DNA of 64,000 bases from assembly GCF_001083805.1 (NCBI RefSeq), contig NZ_JXSK01000009.1, positions 203,192 through 267,191 on the forward strand. The letters are read 5' to 3'. Of this stretch, positions 29,192 to 42,029 are shown in pieces. The position numbers were made by a program, and so were the translations under genes. Source of the stretch: Photorhabdus luminescens subsp. luminescens. GTDB lineage: Bacteria > Pseudomonadota > Gammaproteobacteria > Enterobacterales > Enterobacteriaceae. Under the pieces are notes generated by a model. The model was not told where the DNA came from, ran no database searches, and was given only the letters and a program-made list of their open reading frames with translations. Within the stretch, counting starts at the first letter, position 1. Each line of letters opens with the position of its first letter.

Positions 29192-29722
29192 TTATACAGG
29201 TTGTGCAGGCCACTCAATATCTGGTGCTATAGTGGGATCAATGCGGTTTGCTTGCATTCGGTATTTTTTCCAGGCTTTGAGTTGCTCTATCTCTTCCGCA
29301 GTTGCTTCGTCCAGATCAATGGCATCCTGTAAGGGGGCAATATTATTGCTGGCAAGGGCTAACAGTTCCTCTTTATGTCTTTCTGCTTGAGTAATTAACT
29401 CGCCCTTTGTGTACTTACGCGGAACAATAGCACCATTTATATATTGCCACTTACCAGAAATATCACAAGAATCAGGCAAATTACTCACCTCAGCCACACT
29501 CATTCCATCTGGGTTAAAAGCTGATATATCTCCTGATATAGAACGGATTACATTATTAAAATCATACATTACTTTGATTGTATCAGGGTTAAAGCTTTTC
29601 TGGCATTCATACCAGTCTTGGCCGTCTTCTGACTTCAAATAAATGACATTAAAATCCGCAATGAATTTTCTGGCTTGTTTTGAGTCAGGTATGTATTGGG
29701 AAAAATTTTTAATATTTTGCAT
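29192..29722 (-). CDS. Tail fibre assembly chaperone (cassette 4 partner)
   Basis: The 176-residue Tfa-family protein has an N-terminal half unlike the other chaperones (MQNIKNFSQYIPDSKQARKF...) and the common C-terminal half: LQDAIDLDEATAEEIEQLKAWKKYR and IEWPAQPV. It starts 15 bases after cassette 4 and is silent in this arrangement unless an unseen promoter exists. Confidence 0.85.
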   Translation of the reverse strand: MQNIKNFSQYIPDSKQARKFIADFNVIYLKSEDGQDWYECQKSFNPDTIKVMYDFNNVIRSISGDISAFNPDGMSVAEVSNLPDSCDISGKWQYINGAIVPRKYTKGELITQAERHKEELLALASNNIAPLQDAIDLDEATAEEIEQLKAWKKYRMQANRIDPTIAPDIEWPAQPV

Positions 29723-29737
29723 ACATTCATCACCTTA

Positions 29738-30691
29738 CTAAATATTAGATATATTCATCCATATACCGTTAACCTTCTTCTGTATTGGCCTACGGTTTAC
29801 GGTGTTAACTAACTTATCTCTATTTCCATTGATTACAGCAATAATGGCATACCCGCTTACGTCTTCGTCTTCAGGGCTTTTCTGTACTTGCACGTTCTCT
29901 TTAGCGCCAAGGCGAATGTCTTGAATATAACGCGTATCTGATTCTGATTTTGTATAAGTACCAATAATCGCAGCGGTTGGCCTATATCCTTCATGATAGA
30001 CTTGATACCCTCTAACCCGAAGATTATCAGATTTAAGACTCATCCATTCATTGGTTGGCCCTCCAGAGAGGGCATGCTGCCATTTGAAATATTCGTTACC
30101 ATTATCTCCCGTTCTGAACCACATATAGGAGTCTGTATCACCATCTCCGGTGTTTTTAAAACCGATAGAGGCGAAGTCAGTGTTTCTGTTCCAACTTAGC
30201 ATAGAGTCAGTAGTAATAATTATGTCACCTGTTACATTGCCCCCGCTACGTTGCAACGCGTTTGCGGCTTTGGTAACGGTTTCCATCAAACCGAGCTCAC
30301 TCGTCGCTGGTTTATTCAGCGTGTTATATTCTTGTGCCCAAGATGTCCATACTCCGACGTCATTTAAGGAACGAGTGTGTATTCGGCTGCTATTATAAAT
30401 AAAATAGCGTTGAATGATTCCAGCAGCTTTTAGCACAACAAGTGAACCTGCAAATGGTTCAGGATAGTTATTGCCAGATCCTGCTTGTGCATTCAAACCC
30501 TGATAATAAAGCCCTGGCGTTTGATAATCATTTAAATTAGCTTTGTCGGGGATGGATATTGCCTGCCCATTAAAGATATCCTGAGACGTAATATTAATAT
30601 CCTCAGTTAGAACTTTGCCATTCACTTTCCGGTTGTTTGGAACTGCACCTTTAGCCAAATTTACCGTTTCCACTAAACCAAGATTTTTCAA
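29738..30691 (-). CDS. Silent alternative tail-fibre 3' cassette 4
   Basis: 317 codons entered through site 4 (KNLGLVETVNLAKGAVPN). The first ~128 residues nearly match cassette 2. The tip differs: SELGLMETVTKAANALQR, SYMWFRTGDNGNEYFKWQ, TYTKSESDTRYIQDIRLG, ending VNGIWMNISNI. It has no ribosome binding site or promoter. It would need inversion of segment B plus exchange with site 1 to be joined to the H N-terminus. Confidence 0.78.
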   Translation of the reverse strand: MKNLGLVETVNLAKGAVPNNRKVNGKVLTEDINITSQDIFNGQAISIPDKANLNDYQTPGLYYQGLNAQAGSGNNYPEPFAGSLVVLKAAGIIQRYFIYNSSRIHTRSLNDVGVWTSWAQEYNTLNKPATSELGLMETVTKAANALQRSGGNVTGDIIITTDSMLSWNRNTDFASIGFKNTGDGDTDSYMWFRTGDNGNEYFKWQHALSGGPTNEWMSLKSDNLRVRGYQVYHEGYRPTAAIIGTYTKSESDTRYIQDIRLGAKENVQVQKSPEDEDVSGYAIIAVINGNRDKLVNTVNRRPIQKKVNGIWMNISNI

Positions 30692-30800
30692 AACTTACTT
30701 ATGTGTGAAATTTCAGAAAGAATAGTTTCATATTGGTATTAGGCAAGGTTACATATGGCGAAGATTGGCTATATTCAGGTGTCAATAAATGACCAGAATT
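30309..30800 (-). repeat. Long inverted repeat, right arm (about 490 bp)
   Basis: Reverse complement of 17465-17957 with few differences. It covers the invertase remnant, site 4 and the shared first part of cassette 4. Confidence 0.82.
30668..30693 (-). other. gix-like crossover site 4
   Basis: Plus-strand text is TTCCACTAAACCA joined to AGATTTTTCAAAA; it is identical to site 2 in inverted orientation. It forms the right end of segment B. Confidence 0.8.
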
Positions 30801-30811
30801 GTAGTTTATGA
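30755..30811 (+). pseudogene. Truncated 5' end of the DNA invertase gene (right copy)
   Basis: The frame reads MAKIGYIQVSINDQNCSL and then stops, aligning with the first 18 codons of the intact invertase. It lies 61 bases from site 4. The rest of 30812-31042 is AT-rich with no gene. Confidence 0.78.
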
Positions 30812-31042
30812 AAAAACGTGTTGATAAGAATAAATTATAAACTATTTTGGAGGGTAAATTTGTAGCAAAAACAACTGATTTAATATTTAATTTTATACTA
30901 TACAACAAGCACTAATGAAGTTTCATTTCTCATAAAATATAAATTTTATTTACATTAAGTTTAATTATGCTAATTCCATTCCCAAACAAAGTTTAGGTCA
31001 GTTATTTCCAAGACAATCAGAAATAAAATTAAATATGAACAG

Positions 31043-31067
31043 AAAACCCGCAGTTATAAACTGCGAG
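31043..31067 (-). terminator. Terminator after rpmJ2
   Basis: On the minus strand, CTCGCAGTT and AACTGCGGG form a stem with one mismatch around a 3-base loop, followed by TTTT (complement of 31043-31046). Confidence 0.75.
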
Positions 31068-31089
31068 TTCAACCATTAGCAATTGAGCA

Positions 31090-31230
31090 TCAACGTTTCT
31101 TTTTCTTTCCCTGAACTGCCTTAAAACGCGGATTAGATTTACAAATAACATATAATCGACCACGGCGGCTTACAATTTTGCAATCCGGATGGCGAGTTTT
31201 TACTGTTTTAAGTGAACTTAACACCTGCAT
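31090..31230 (-). CDS. rpmJ2: 50S ribosomal protein L36, zinc-independent paralogue
   Basis: The 46-residue protein [20 protein letters not shown] continues [20 protein letters not shown] and ends GKKKKR. Compared with standard L36 it lacks the full CXXC...C...H zinc set, which marks the C-minus YkgO type. Such paralogues replace the zinc-binding L36 when zinc is scarce. It lies 18 bases after rpmE2, in the same Zur-controlled unit as in E. coli ykgMO. Confidence 0.92.
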   Translation of the reverse strand: MQVLSSLKTVKTRHPDCKIVSRRGRLYVICKSNPRFKAVQGKKKKR

Positions 31231-31248
31231 TTTTTATGATCTCTCAAT

Positions 31249-31503
31249 TTATTTATTACCAATAAAACGCCCGAATTTTTTCTGGAATCGTGCAGTGCTT
31301 CCTTCCTGAGACAAGGTTTTCTGCTTACCCGTATAAAAAGGATGTGATTCTGATGACACATCAATAGTGACATATGGGTATTCTTCCCCATTAAGGGTAA
31401 TTATCCGTTCTGTGCGAATCGTGGAGCCAATTGTAAAATAGGCATTAGCACTAGTATCGTGAAATACAACTACCCGGTAGTTTGGATGGATATCTGGTTT
31501 CAT
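31249..31503 (-). CDS. rpmE2: 50S ribosomal protein L31 type B, zinc-independent
   Basis: The 84-residue L31 paralogue ([47 protein letters not shown]) lacks the CXXC zinc ribbon of L31 type A. Under zinc limitation it displaces L31A and frees zinc. It leads the rpmE2-rpmJ2 unit, with a Zur box 12-30 bases upstream of its start. Confidence 0.95.
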   Translation of the reverse strand: MKPDIHPNYRVVVFHDTSANAYFTIGSTIRTERIITLNGEEYPYVTIDVSSESHPFYTGKQKTLSQEGSTARFQKKFGRFIGNK

Positions 31504-31514
31504 AATTTCGCCAA

Positions 31515-31533
31515 AATGTAATAATATAACATT
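31515..31533 (-). promoter_or_regulatory. Zur box upstream of rpmE2
   Basis: AATGTAATA-A-TATAACATT is a 19-bp palindrome with one mismatch. It fits the gamma-proteobacterial Zur consensus (AATGTTATA.TATAACATT). Its position just before rpmE2 supports repression when zinc is sufficient. Confidence 0.75.
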
Positions 31534-31589
31534 ACAATAGCGTAATCTATTTTTATCGGCAAGAAAATAATGATAAATTTTCTTAACTC

Positions 31590-31624
31590 AAAAAAAAGCC
31601 TCTGTATTTTTAATGTACAGAGGC
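31590..31624 (-). terminator. Terminator after glmS
   Basis: On the minus strand, GCCTCTGTA and TACAGAGGC (31598-31606 with 31616-31624) form a perfect 9-bp stem followed by eight T. Confidence 0.88.
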
Positions 31625-31651
31625 TTATTTCAACGTCTTACTATAAAACGA

Positions 31652-33481
31652 TTATTCTACGGTCACTGATTTAGCCAAATTACGAGGCTGATCAACATCA
31701 GTTCCTTTAATCAGAGCAACATGATAGGAAAGCAATTGCAGTGGCACAGTATAAAATATTGGTGCAATCAGCTCTTCAACATGCGGCAATGGAATAATCT
31801 TCATTCCTTCACTATCAGTAAAGCCCGCGTCCTGATCAGCAAACACATATAGCAATCCACCACGGGCACGTACTTCTTCGATATTAGATTTCAGTTTTTC
31901 TAGCAGTTCATTGTTCGGAGCTACAATGATAACCGGCATATCTGCATCAATCAGTGCTAGTGGGCCATGTTTTAATTCACCGGCAGCATAAGCCTCAGCA
32001 TGGATATAAGAAATCTCTTTTAATTTCAAAGCCCCTTCAACCGCAATCGGATATTGATCACCACGGCCAAGGAACAAAGCGTGGTGTTTGTCAGAAAAAT
32101 CTTCCGCCAGCGCTTCAATAATTTTATCTTTCGATAACATGCCTTCGATACGGCTTGGTAGTGCATGTAATGCATGAACAATTTCTTGCTCCTGATCTGC
32201 ATCAACACCTTTCAAGCGTCCAAGGTAAGCCACCAGCATCAGTAATACTGTCAGCTGAGTTGTAAACGCCTTAGTTGAAGCAACACCAATTTCTGCGCCG
32301 GCTTTGGTCATCAGAGCAAAATCAGACTCACGTACTAAAGAAGAACCCGCTACGTTACAGACAGTCAACGATGTGAGATATCCAAGCTCTTTAGATAAAC
32401 GCAGTGCTGCCAATGTATCTGCGGTTTCACCCGATTGAGACAAGGTGATCAGTAAGCTTCCTGAACGGCGTGCTGATTTGCGGTAACGAAATTCAGAAGC
32501 AATTTCTACATCACAAGGAATACCAGCCAATGCTTCAAACCAATAACGGGAAACCATTCCCGCGTTATAGGATGTACCACAAGCAACAATCTGAATATGC
32601 TCTACTTTAGCTAATAATTCAGCGGCGTTAGGACCAAGTTCAGACAGATCTACTTGCCCATGACTCAAACGCCTTTCTAAAGTACTTTTGATCGCCATTG
32701 GCTGTTCATAGATCTCTTTTTGCATGTAATGACGATAAACACCTTTGTCACCAGCATCATACTGAATATTGGATTCAACCTGCTCCCGTTCAACCGGTTT
32801 GCCCTGAGCATTAAAAATACGCACAGTGCGACGAGTTATTTCAGCAATATCCCCTTCTTCAAGGAAGATAAAACGACGAGTAACAGGCAATAGCGCCAAC
32901 TGATCAGACGCCAGAAAATTTTCTCCAACACCCAGGCCTATAACCAAAGGACTACCGGATCTTGCAGCAATTATTGTTCCAGGATCACGGCTATCCATGA
33001 TGACTGCACCATAAGCACCGCGTAGCCTAGGAATAACTCGTTGAATAGCCTCCAACAAAGTACCCCCTTGTTTTTGTTCCCAATGAACAAGATGGGCAAT
33101 AACTTCCGTATCAGTATCCGAGATAAACTGATAACCGAGTTCAATTAATTGAACTCGCAATTCTTCATAATTTTCAATAATACCGTTGTGAACAACGGCA
33201 ATATAATCAGATATATGCGGGTGAGCATTTTTCTCGTTTGGTTCACCATGCGTAGCCCAACGGGTATGAGCAATACCTGTCCCACCAAGTACTTGCTGCT
33301 TATCAACCTTATCAGCAAGTACTTGTACCTTACCGACTTCACGCAGACGAAGCATATTTTTTTCGTTATCAACAACCGCCAAGCCGGCGGAGTCGTAACC
33401 GCGGTATTCCAAACGACGTAATCCTTCAATCAGGATTTCTGCAATATCTCGTTGTGCTACTGCACCAACAATTCCACACAT
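31652..33481 (-). CDS. glmS: Glucosamine-6-phosphate synthase (glutamine-dependent)
   Basis: It makes glucosamine 6-phosphate from fructose 6-phosphate and glutamine, the first step to UDP-GlcNAc. ATG 33481 places the catalytic Cys directly after Met ([17 protein letters not shown]) and gives 609 residues as in E. coli; a longer frame from 33529 would bury that Cys. The glutaminase domain covers residues 1-240 and two SIS domains follow ([40 protein letters not shown], ending LAKSVTVE). The 107-base gap to glmU contains stem-loops, where E. coli glmUS mRNA is processed and activated by GlmZ; I could not identify a GlmZ site. Confidence 0.97.
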   Translation of the reverse strand: MCGIVGAVAQRDIAEILIEGLRRLEYRGYDSAGLAVVDNEKNMLRLREVGKVQVLADKVDKQQVLGGTGIAHTRWATHGEPNEKNAHPHISDYIAVVHNGIIENYEELRVQLIELGYQFISDTDTEVIAHLVHWEQKQGGTLLEAIQRVIPRLRGAYGAVIMDSRDPGTIIAARSGSPLVIGLGVGENFLASDQLALLPVTRRFIFLEEGDIAEITRRTVRIFNAQGKPVEREQVESNIQYDAGDKGVYRHYMQKEIYEQPMAIKSTLERRLSHGQVDLSELGPNAAELLAKVEHIQIVACGTSYNAGMVSRYWFEALAGIPCDVEIASEFRYRKSARRSGSLLITLSQSGETADTLAALRLSKELGYLTSLTVCNVAGSSLVRESDFALMTKAGAEIGVASTKAFTTQLTVLLMLVAYLGRLKGVDADQEQEIVHALHALPSRIEGMLSKDKIIEALAEDFSDKHHALFLGRGDQYPIAVEGALKLKEISYIHAEAYAAGELKHGPLALIDADMPVIIVAPNNELLEKLKSNIEEVRARGGLLYVFADQDAGFTDSEGMKIIPLPHVEELIAPIFYTVPLQLLSYHVALIKGTDVDQPRNLAKSVTVE

Positions 33482-33588
33482 CAGTTTTATTCCTAAAAAT
33501 AGGGCTGATGAAAGCCCTTTATATGTCAAGAGCCTGATTGTTTTCCGGTTTTACCGGTCCCCGAGCCTGTAGAGTGGGGATTATTATT

Positions 33589-34962
33589 TTATTTTTTTTC
33601 CTTCACAGGGCGTTTCCACCCCTGAATATGTGTTTGTTTAGTTCTGCTTACTACCAGTTCATTTTCAGCTATGTTTTTTGTCACTGTTGTCCCTGCTCCG
33701 ATTGTTGCGCCTTTAGCAACAGTCACTGGAGCAACAAGCTGAGTATCAGAACCAACAAAAACATCGTCACCAATAATGGTTTTAAATTTATTAGCGCCGT
33801 CGTAGTTACAGGTAATAGTACCTGCACCAATATTTACATCACGACCAATATCTGCGTCGCCAAGATAAGTCAAATGTCCAGCTTTAGAACCTTTACCCAA
33901 GTAAGATTTTTTCATCTCAACGAAATTCCCTACATGGGCTTTTTCAGCAAGTTTAGAACCGGGACGCAAACGAGCAAAAGGCCCAACAGTACAGCCAGTT
34001 TCCATTTCAGAATCTTCAACAATTGTATAAGGGCTAATAATAGAATCATCGCCAATAATACAATTCTTCAACACACAACCAGTACCAATCTGTACGTTAT
34101 TACCAAGGGTTACATTACCCTCAATAATGACATTAGTATCAATAACTACATCACGGCCATGAATCAGTGTGCCACGTAAATCAAAACGAGCAGGATCTAA
34201 CAGCATAACGCCTGCCAGCAATAATTGTTCCGCTTGTTCAGATTGATAAATGCGTTCAAGAGCGGAAAGTTGAAGGCGGTTATTTACACCTTCCATTTCA
34301 CTCAAGCGAGTTGGGTGCACCGTTTCAATTTTTCGGCCTTCTTTATAAGCTAACGCAATCACATCAGTAAGGTAGTATTCACCTTGAACATTGTTGTTAT
34401 CCAATTGGGACAACCAACGTTTTAAATCACCACTATTAGCAACCAGAATACCTGTATTTATTTCATTGATTTTACGTTGATCTTCAGTCGCGTCTTTTTG
34501 CTCAATGATGCCAGTTACTTCTCCGTTTTCACGAACAATACGACCATAACCCGTTGGATTATCTAAAATTGCTGTCAATAAACCTATACCACCATCAGGT
34601 TTAACCGCTAGCAGGCGTTCAAGGGTATCTGTACCAATAAGAGGTACGTCACCATACAGTATCAAAATATCTTCATCATCAGCGAAATGTGGTGCTGCCT
34701 GCTGCATTGCATGGCCAGTCCCTAACTGCTCTGTTTGTAATATCCAGTTCAGTGTTTGATCAGAAAGGCTTTGCTTCATCAAGTCACCACCATGTCCATA
34801 AACTAGGTGAACATTTTTAGCACCCAATGCCATTGCAGTATCAATCACATGCTGAACCATAGGTTTACCGGCCAGCAAGTGCAGCACTTTAGGGAGATCA
34901 GAGTACATGCGGGTTCCTTTACCCGCGGCAAGGATCACAACACTTTTTGCACTGTTAGACAT
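33589..34962 (-). CDS. glmU: Bifunctional UDP-GlcNAc pyrophosphorylase / GlcN-1-P acetyltransferase
   Basis: It performs the last two steps to UDP-N-acetylglucosamine. The uridyltransferase domain (1-229) starts with the nucleotide-binding loop [20 protein letters not shown]. The acetyltransferase domain is a left-handed beta-helix of hexapeptide repeats ([36 protein letters not shown]). Length is 457 against 456 in E. coli. It is in the usual glmU-glmS order downstream of the atp operon. Confidence 0.97.
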   Translation of the reverse strand: MSNSAKSVVILAAGKGTRMYSDLPKVLHLLAGKPMVQHVIDTAMALGAKNVHLVYGHGGDLMKQSLSDQTLNWILQTEQLGTGHAMQQAAPHFADDEDILILYGDVPLIGTDTLERLLAVKPDGGIGLLTAILDNPTGYGRIVRENGEVTGIIEQKDATEDQRKINEINTGILVANSGDLKRWLSQLDNNNVQGEYYLTDVIALAYKEGRKIETVHPTRLSEMEGVNNRLQLSALERIYQSEQAEQLLLAGVMLLDPARFDLRGTLIHGRDVVIDTNVIIEGNVTLGNNVQIGTGCVLKNCIIGDDSIISPYTIVEDSEMETGCTVGPFARLRPGSKLAEKAHVGNFVEMKKSYLGKGSKAGHLTYLGDADIGRDVNIGAGTITCNYDGANKFKTIIGDDVFVGSDTQLVAPVTVAKGATIGAGTTVTKNIAENELVVSRTKQTHIQGWKRPVKEKK

Positions 34963-35040
34963 AAGAAACCCGATAACTCCAATTTAAGAGAGAAAAGTAA
35001 ACCTGTTTGTAAGATAAATTACTACATATTTCGCAATACA

Positions 35041-35070
35041 AAAAAGCCAGTTAGCTTTCACCAACTGGCT
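35041..35070 (-). terminator. Terminator of the atp operon
   Basis: On the minus strand, AGCCAGTT and AACTGGCT (35045-35052 with 35063-35070) form the stem, followed by a T run (complement of the A run ending at 35045). It lies 21 bases after the atpC stop. Confidence 0.85.
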
Positions 35071-35090
35071 TATTTATTTAACTGCCTGTA

Positions 35091-35513
35091 TTACATTGCT
35101 TTTTTTGTTAATTCGATTACACGAAGTTTTGCAATCGCTTTAGACAATTCAGCAGATGCCTGAGCATAGTCAACATCACCGTGAGAATTACGGATGTGTT
35201 CTTCAGCTTTACGCTTAGATTCCAACGCTTTAGCTTCATCCAAATCTTTACCACGGATCGCAGTGTCAGCCAGTACGATAACGCCGCTCGGTTGTACCTC
35301 AAGGATACCACCAGAAAGGTAAATAACCTCTTCTTCACCGAACTGCTTAACAATACGTACCATGCCAGGTTTTATGGCAGTCAGTAGCGGCGCATGTCCT
35401 GGGTAAATACCCAGTTCACCTTCACTACCTGTCACCTGAATTTTCTGTACCAAGCCTTCAAACATCCGGCTCTCAGCACTGACAACATTCAGATGGTAAG
35501 TCATCGCAGCCAT
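35091..35513 (-). CDS. atpC: ATP synthase F1 epsilon subunit
   Basis: Central-stalk and regulatory subunit that inhibits ATP hydrolysis. The 140 residues have an N-terminal beta-sandwich ([39 protein letters not shown]) and a C-terminal helical hairpin ([16 protein letters not shown]). It is the last gene of the operon, 21 bases after atpD. Confidence 0.97.
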
Positions 35514-35534
35514 GTCAACCTCCGGTCAGCCGTA

Positions 35535-36944
<1,410 letters not shown>

Positions 36945-36951
36945 CTAGCTG

Positions 36952-37815
36952 TTAAACCGCGGAAGCGCCCGAGACAATCTCGGTCAGCTCCTGAGTTATG
37001 CTGGCCTGACGAGCTTTGTTATAAACCAACTGCAACTCTTTGATCAGGCTGCCGCCATTATCAGTTGCGGCTTTCATCGCCACCATTCGTGCGGCCTGTT
37101 CACTAGCCAGGTTTTCAACGACGCCCTGATAAACCTGCGATTCTACATAACGACGCAGCAGTATATCTAGCAACGCCTTAGGATCAGGTTCGTATAAATA
37201 ATCCCAGGATTTCTTCTTCAGTGTTTCATCATCTCCGGCAGGCAGAGGCAATAACTGAGTAATCGTCGGTTCCTGGGACATTGTATTAATGAACTTGTTT
37301 GTCACCACATACAATTTATCCAGACGTCCCTCATCGTATGCCCGCAGCATGACATTCACTGGCCCGATCAATTCGGATAGTGAAGGGTTATCTCCCATGC
37401 CTGTTACTTGAGCAACAACGTTGCCCCCAACAGAAGCAAAGAAAGAGGTAGCCTTAGAGCCGATAAGAGCCAGATCACACTGGACACCTTTATCAGACCA
37501 GTCTTTCATTTCTGAAAGCAGTTTTTTGAACAGATTAGTGTTCAAACCACCGCACAAGCCACGATCGGTAGAAACAACCAGATACCCGACACGTTTGGTT
37601 TCACGCTCTTCAAGGTATGGATGTTTATATTCCAGATTACCTAACGCAAGGTGACCAATTACGCTGCGTATGGTTTCTGCATAAGGACGGCTGGCCGCCA
37701 TGCGATCCTGCGTTTTACGCATTTTGGACGCGGCAACCATCTCCATCGCTTTAGTAATTTTTTGCGTGTTTTGCACGCTGGCGATCTTGGTACGTATCTC
37801 TTTTGCGCCGGCCAT
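36952..37815 (-). CDS. atpG: ATP synthase F1 gamma subunit
   Basis: Central rotor shaft. The 287 residues form long N- and C-terminal helices ([40 protein letters not shown]) that make the coiled coil inside the alpha3beta3 ring. Confidence 0.98.
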   Translation of the reverse strand: MAGAKEIRTKIASVQNTQKITKAMEMVAASKMRKTQDRMAASRPYAETIRSVIGHLALGNLEYKHPYLEERETKRVGYLVVSTDRGLCGGLNTNLFKKLLSEMKDWSDKGVQCDLALIGSKATSFFASVGGNVVAQVTGMGDNPSLSELIGPVNVMLRAYDEGRLDKLYVVTNKFINTMSQEPTITQLLPLPAGDDETLKKKSWDYLYEPDPKALLDILLRRYVESQVYQGVVENLASEQAARMVAMKAATDNGGSLIKELQLVYNKARQASITQELTEIVSGASAV

Positions 37816-37873
37816 TCCTGATTCTCCTCATTAACCAGACGGCCCATGTTTAGTTAAACTGGGCCGAATAGTG

Positions 37874-39415
37874 TTACCAGGACTGAGTTGCCTTGAAGGA
37901 ATCCAGCAGAGCTTTTAGCTTTGCTTCGATCTCTTCATTGTAACCACCAGATTGGTCAATCTCTTTTAGAAGATCAGCATGTTCACGGTTGGCATATGCA
38001 AGCAACGCAGATTCGAAATCAATAACCTTAGCAATTTCGATATCTTCCAGATAACCACGTTCCGCAGAAAACAGAGACAACGACTGTTGTGCAACAGACA
38101 TTGGCGCATACTGTTTCTGTTTCAGCAATTCAGTTACTTTTTGACCATGATCCAACTGTTTACGGGTTGCATCATCAAGGTCAGAAGCAAACTGAGAAAA
38201 TGCTGCCAGTTCGCGGTATTGAGCCAGAGCAGTACGAATGCCCCCAGACAATTTCTTAACGATTTTAGTCTGAGCAGCGCCACCTACGCGGGATACGGAA
38301 ATCCCTGGGTTAACTGCTGGACGAATACCCGCATTGAACAAACTAGATTCCAAGAAGATCTGACCATCAGTAATTGAAATAACGTTCGTTGGTACGAATG
38401 CTGATACGTCACCTGCCTGAGTTTCAATGATAGGCAGGGCCGTCAGAGAACCGGTTTTACCTTTCACTTCGCCATTAGTGAATTTTTCTACATATTCAGC
38501 ATTAACGCGTGCTGCACGTTCCAGCAAACGAGAGTGCAGATAGAAAACGTCACCAGGGAATGCTTCACGTCCTGGCGGACGACGGAGCAACAGGGAAATT
38601 TGACGATAAGCCACAGCCTGCTTAGACAAATCATCGTAAACAATCAGCGCATCTTCACCGCGATCACGGAAGTATTCACCCATTGCACAACCAGAATATG
38701 GCGCCAGATATTGTAATGCCGCAGATTCCGAAGCAGTCGCAACAACCACAATAGTATTGGCAAGAGCGCCATGCTCCTCTAATTTACGAACAACGTTCGC
38801 AATAGTAGAAGCTTTCTGACCAACTGCGACATAGACACATTTTATGCCTGAGTCACGCTGGTTAATGATTGCGTCAATAGCCAGTGCTGTTTTACCCGTT
38901 TGACGGTCACCGATAATCAGTTCACGTTGACCGCGACCGATAGGGATCATTGCGTCAACGGATTTATAACCAGTTTGTACCGGCTGATCAACAGATTGAC
39001 GGTCGATAACACCTGGAGCAATCATTTCAACGGCAGAGAAACCATCATGCTCAACAGGGCCTTTACCATCAATCGGCTCGCCCAGTGTATTTACTACACG
39101 ACCAAGCAGACCACGACCAACAGGCACTTCAAGAATACGGCCAGTACATTTGACCTTCATGCCTTCTGCTAAGTCAGCATACGGTCCCATTACAACCGCA
39201 CCTACGGAGTCACGCTCCAAGTTCAATGCGATTGCATAACGATTGCCAGGCAGTGCGATCATCTCACCCTGCATAACTTCGGCTAAACCGTGGATACGAA
39301 TGATACCGTCGTTAACGGATACAATCGTACCTTCATTGTGAGCTTCGCTCACTACATTGAACTGAGCAATGCGCTGCTTGATCAGTTCGCTGATTTCGGT
39401 GGAATTCAGTTGCAT
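37874..39415 (-). CDS. atpA: ATP synthase F1 alpha subunit
   Basis: Non-catalytic nucleotide-binding subunit, 513 residues as in E. coli. The P-loop [15 protein letters not shown] lies near residue 170 and the signature [17 protein letters not shown] near 365. It begins [19 protein letters not shown] and lies 14 bases after atpH. Confidence 0.98.
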   Translation of the reverse strand: MQLNSTEISELIKQRIAQFNVVSEAHNEGTIVSVNDGIIRIHGLAEVMQGEMIALPGNRYAIALNLERDSVGAVVMGPYADLAEGMKVKCTGRILEVPVGRGLLGRVVNTLGEPIDGKGPVEHDGFSAVEMIAPGVIDRQSVDQPVQTGYKSVDAMIPIGRGQRELIIGDRQTGKTALAIDAIINQRDSGIKCVYVAVGQKASTIANVVRKLEEHGALANTIVVVATASESAALQYLAPYSGCAMGEYFRDRGEDALIVYDDLSKQAVAYRQISLLLRRPPGREAFPGDVFYLHSRLLERAARVNAEYVEKFTNGEVKGKTGSLTALPIIETQAGDVSAFVPTNVISITDGQIFLESSLFNAGIRPAVNPGISVSRVGGAAQTKIVKKLSGGIRTALAQYRELAAFSQFASDLDDATRKQLDHGQKVTELLKQKQYAPMSVAQQSLSLFSAERGYLEDIEIAKVIDFESALLAYANREHADLLKEIDQSGGYNEEIEAKLKALLDSFKATQSW

Positions 39416-39429
39416 ATGCTCCAGTCCCC

Positions 39430-39963
39430 TTAAGACTGCAAGACGTCTGTTAAGCGATCTAAACGGCCGCGAATACTGCCATCGATCACCAAATCACCCG
39501 CGCGGACAACCACACCAGCAATAACAGACTTATCAATTTTGCAATTCAGCTTAACTTTGCGTGACAGACGTTTTTCCATCGCTACAGAAATTTTAGCTAG
39601 CTGTTGTTCTCTCAGTTCGGCGGCAGAAATCACTTCAACATCAACAGTTGATTCAAGTGATGCACGCAATTGAATAAATTGCTGCAAAACTTCCGGTAAC
39701 GCCAGTAAGCGACCGTTCTCTGCCATAACACGAATAAAGTTCTGAGCATGCTCATCAACCTGTTCACCGCAAATTGCGATAAAGGTATTAGCTAATGTTT
39801 CCGATGCTAATGAACCGGAAAGCAGCTCGCCAACTTGCTCATTACGAGTCACCTCAGCCGTGAACGCCAGCATATTCTGCCATTGTTCAAGCGATTGTTT
39901 TTCTACAGCAAAGTCAAAAGCTGCTTTGGCGTAGGGGCGAGCTACAGTAGCGAATTCAGACAT
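39430..39963 (-). CDS. atpH: ATP synthase F1 delta subunit
   Basis: Peripheral-stalk subunit linking the b dimer to F1. It is 177 residues long, with the OSCP fold: [20 protein letters not shown] at the N-terminus and the C-terminal [20 protein letters not shown]. Confidence 0.97.
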   Translation of the reverse strand: MSEFATVARPYAKAAFDFAVEKQSLEQWQNMLAFTAEVTRNEQVGELLSGSLASETLANTFIAICGEQVDEHAQNFIRVMAENGRLLALPEVLQQFIQLRASLESTVDVEVISAAELREQQLAKISVAMEKRLSRKVKLNCKIDKSVIAGVVVRAGDLVIDGSIRGRLDRLTDVLQS

Positions 39964-39975
39964 GCCCCTCCCTCC

Positions 39976-40446
39976 TTACAGTTCGGCGACCAGTTTATCA
40001 ACGATGTCGCTATTAGCAGCTTCATCCACGGAACGTTCGATGATTTTCTCGGCACCTGCGATAGCCAACATAGCGACCTGCTTACGCAACTCTTCCCGAG
40101 CACGCTTACGTTCGGCATCAATTTCTGCCTGAGCTTGCGTTACGATTCTGTTACGTTCCTGCTCGGCTTCCGCTTTCGCATCATCAAGGATCTGGGCTTT
40201 TTGTTTATTAGCCTGTTCAATGATGACCTGAGCTTCCGCTTTCGCTTTCTTCATTTGGTCGGTCGCATTGGCTTGCGCTAAGTCCAGGTCCTTTTTGGCT
40301 CGTTCCGCAGAAGCTAAACCGTCAGCAATTTCTTTTTGACGTTTTTCTATGGCCGCCATGATTGGTGGCCATACGAACTTCATACAGAACATCACAAACA
40401 GGACAAACGCAATGGCCTGGCCGAGGATTGTCGCATTAAGATTCAC
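39976..40446 (-). CDS. atpF: ATP synthase F0 b subunit
   Basis: Peripheral-stalk subunit, 156 residues. A single N-terminal membrane helix ([20 protein letters not shown]) is followed by a long charged coiled coil rich in Ala, Glu and Lys. It lies 12 bases upstream of atpH. Confidence 0.97.
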   Translation of the reverse strand: MNLNATILGQAIAFVLFVMFCMKFVWPPIMAAIEKRQKEIADGLASAERAKKDLDLAQANATDQMKKAKAEAQVIIEQANKQKAQILDDAKAEAEQERNRIVTQAQAEIDAERKRAREELRKQVAMLAIAGAEKIIERSVDEAANSDIVDKLVAEL

Positions 40447-40504
40447 AGCACAATACCTCTTTTAAAATTAATGAGTTGACGTAGTTTCGGATGATTTCTA
40501 CAAA

Positions 40505-40762
<258 letters not shown>

Positions 40763-40796
40763 TCAGTTAAAACACAGTTAGTTATTGTGGTAAAAA

Positions 40797-41651
<855 letters not shown>

Positions 41652-42029
41652 CTAACCGTTTATCACAGCAGGTGCGATAATTTGCACAATCAGCACCGCT
41701 AAATAAGTTAAACCTAGTGGTGCAAACGCCGCTTTAAACACGCTTAAAGCAACAACCAGCACAGCTATCGTAATAATAACTTTCAACCCTTCGCCAACAG
41801 CGAAAGACCATGCAATACGTACAGGAACCTCTTCTTCTTTTGCTTTTTGAAAACTGGCAAACAGCATGAATATGGCATTAGGTAACCAACATGCTAACCC
41901 ACCAGCAAAAGCAGAAGCGCCCCATTCTATACTTTTGGTACAAAAAGCCACACTGAGAACAACAAAAGTCATTAACTGCAAAAAAAGCAGCTTCAGTGCA
42001 ATTTTACCGCTGTAAAGGGATACAGACAT
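41652..42029 (-). CDS. atpI: ATP synthase protein I
   Basis: Small membrane protein proposed to help assemble the c ring. ATG 42029 gives 125 residues starting MSVSLYSGKIALKLLFLQ, matching E. coli AtpI (MSVSLVSRN...). The frame extends upstream to 42113, but that part lies in the operon leader. Four hydrophobic segments are visible. It is the first gene of the operon. Confidence 0.85.
   Translation of the reverse strand: MSVSLYSGKIALKLLFLQLMTFVVLSVAFCTKSIEWGASAFAGGLACWLPNAIFMLFASFQKAKEEEVPVRIAWSFAVGEGLKVIITIAVLVVALSVFKAAFAPLGLTYLAVLIVQIIAPAVING

Larger units (their letters stand above)
27441..30693. other. Invertible segment B (sites 3 and 4)
   Basis: Second segment bounded by inverted gix-like sites. 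It holds cassette 3, a decayed cassette and a chaperone gene on the plus strand, and a chaperone gene and cassette 4 on the minus strand. No constant fibre N-terminus adjoins either end, so it looks like a storage segment that needs exchange with segment A to be expressed. Confidence 0.7.
10686..30811. mobile_element. P2/186-type tail-only prophage or R-type tailocin locus
   Basis: The region holds ogr, D, U, T, E/E', FII, FI, a fibre/chaperone region, H, I, J, W, V and X homologues in P2-like order, a 186-type CI repressor, a LexA-boxed small gene and a Gin-type invertase with spare fibre cassettes. I see no terminase, portal, capsid, integrase, R/S tail-completion, holin or endolysin genes. 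That content matches phage-tail bacteriocins such as xenorhabdicin in related genera, or a prophage eroded to its tail module. The edges are approximate, set at the ogr terminator and the outer invertase remnant. No att sites were recognised. Confidence 0.85.

Noticed and set aside
30699..30908. Minus-strand open frame beyond site 4
   Set aside because: It is antisense to the invertase remnant and upstream of the cassette; it has no family resemblance.
33482..33588. Stem-loops between glmU and glmS as a riboswitch or ribozyme
   Set aside because: Gram-negative enterics use GlmZ/GlmY control; no glmS ribozyme core is present, and the hairpins are short.
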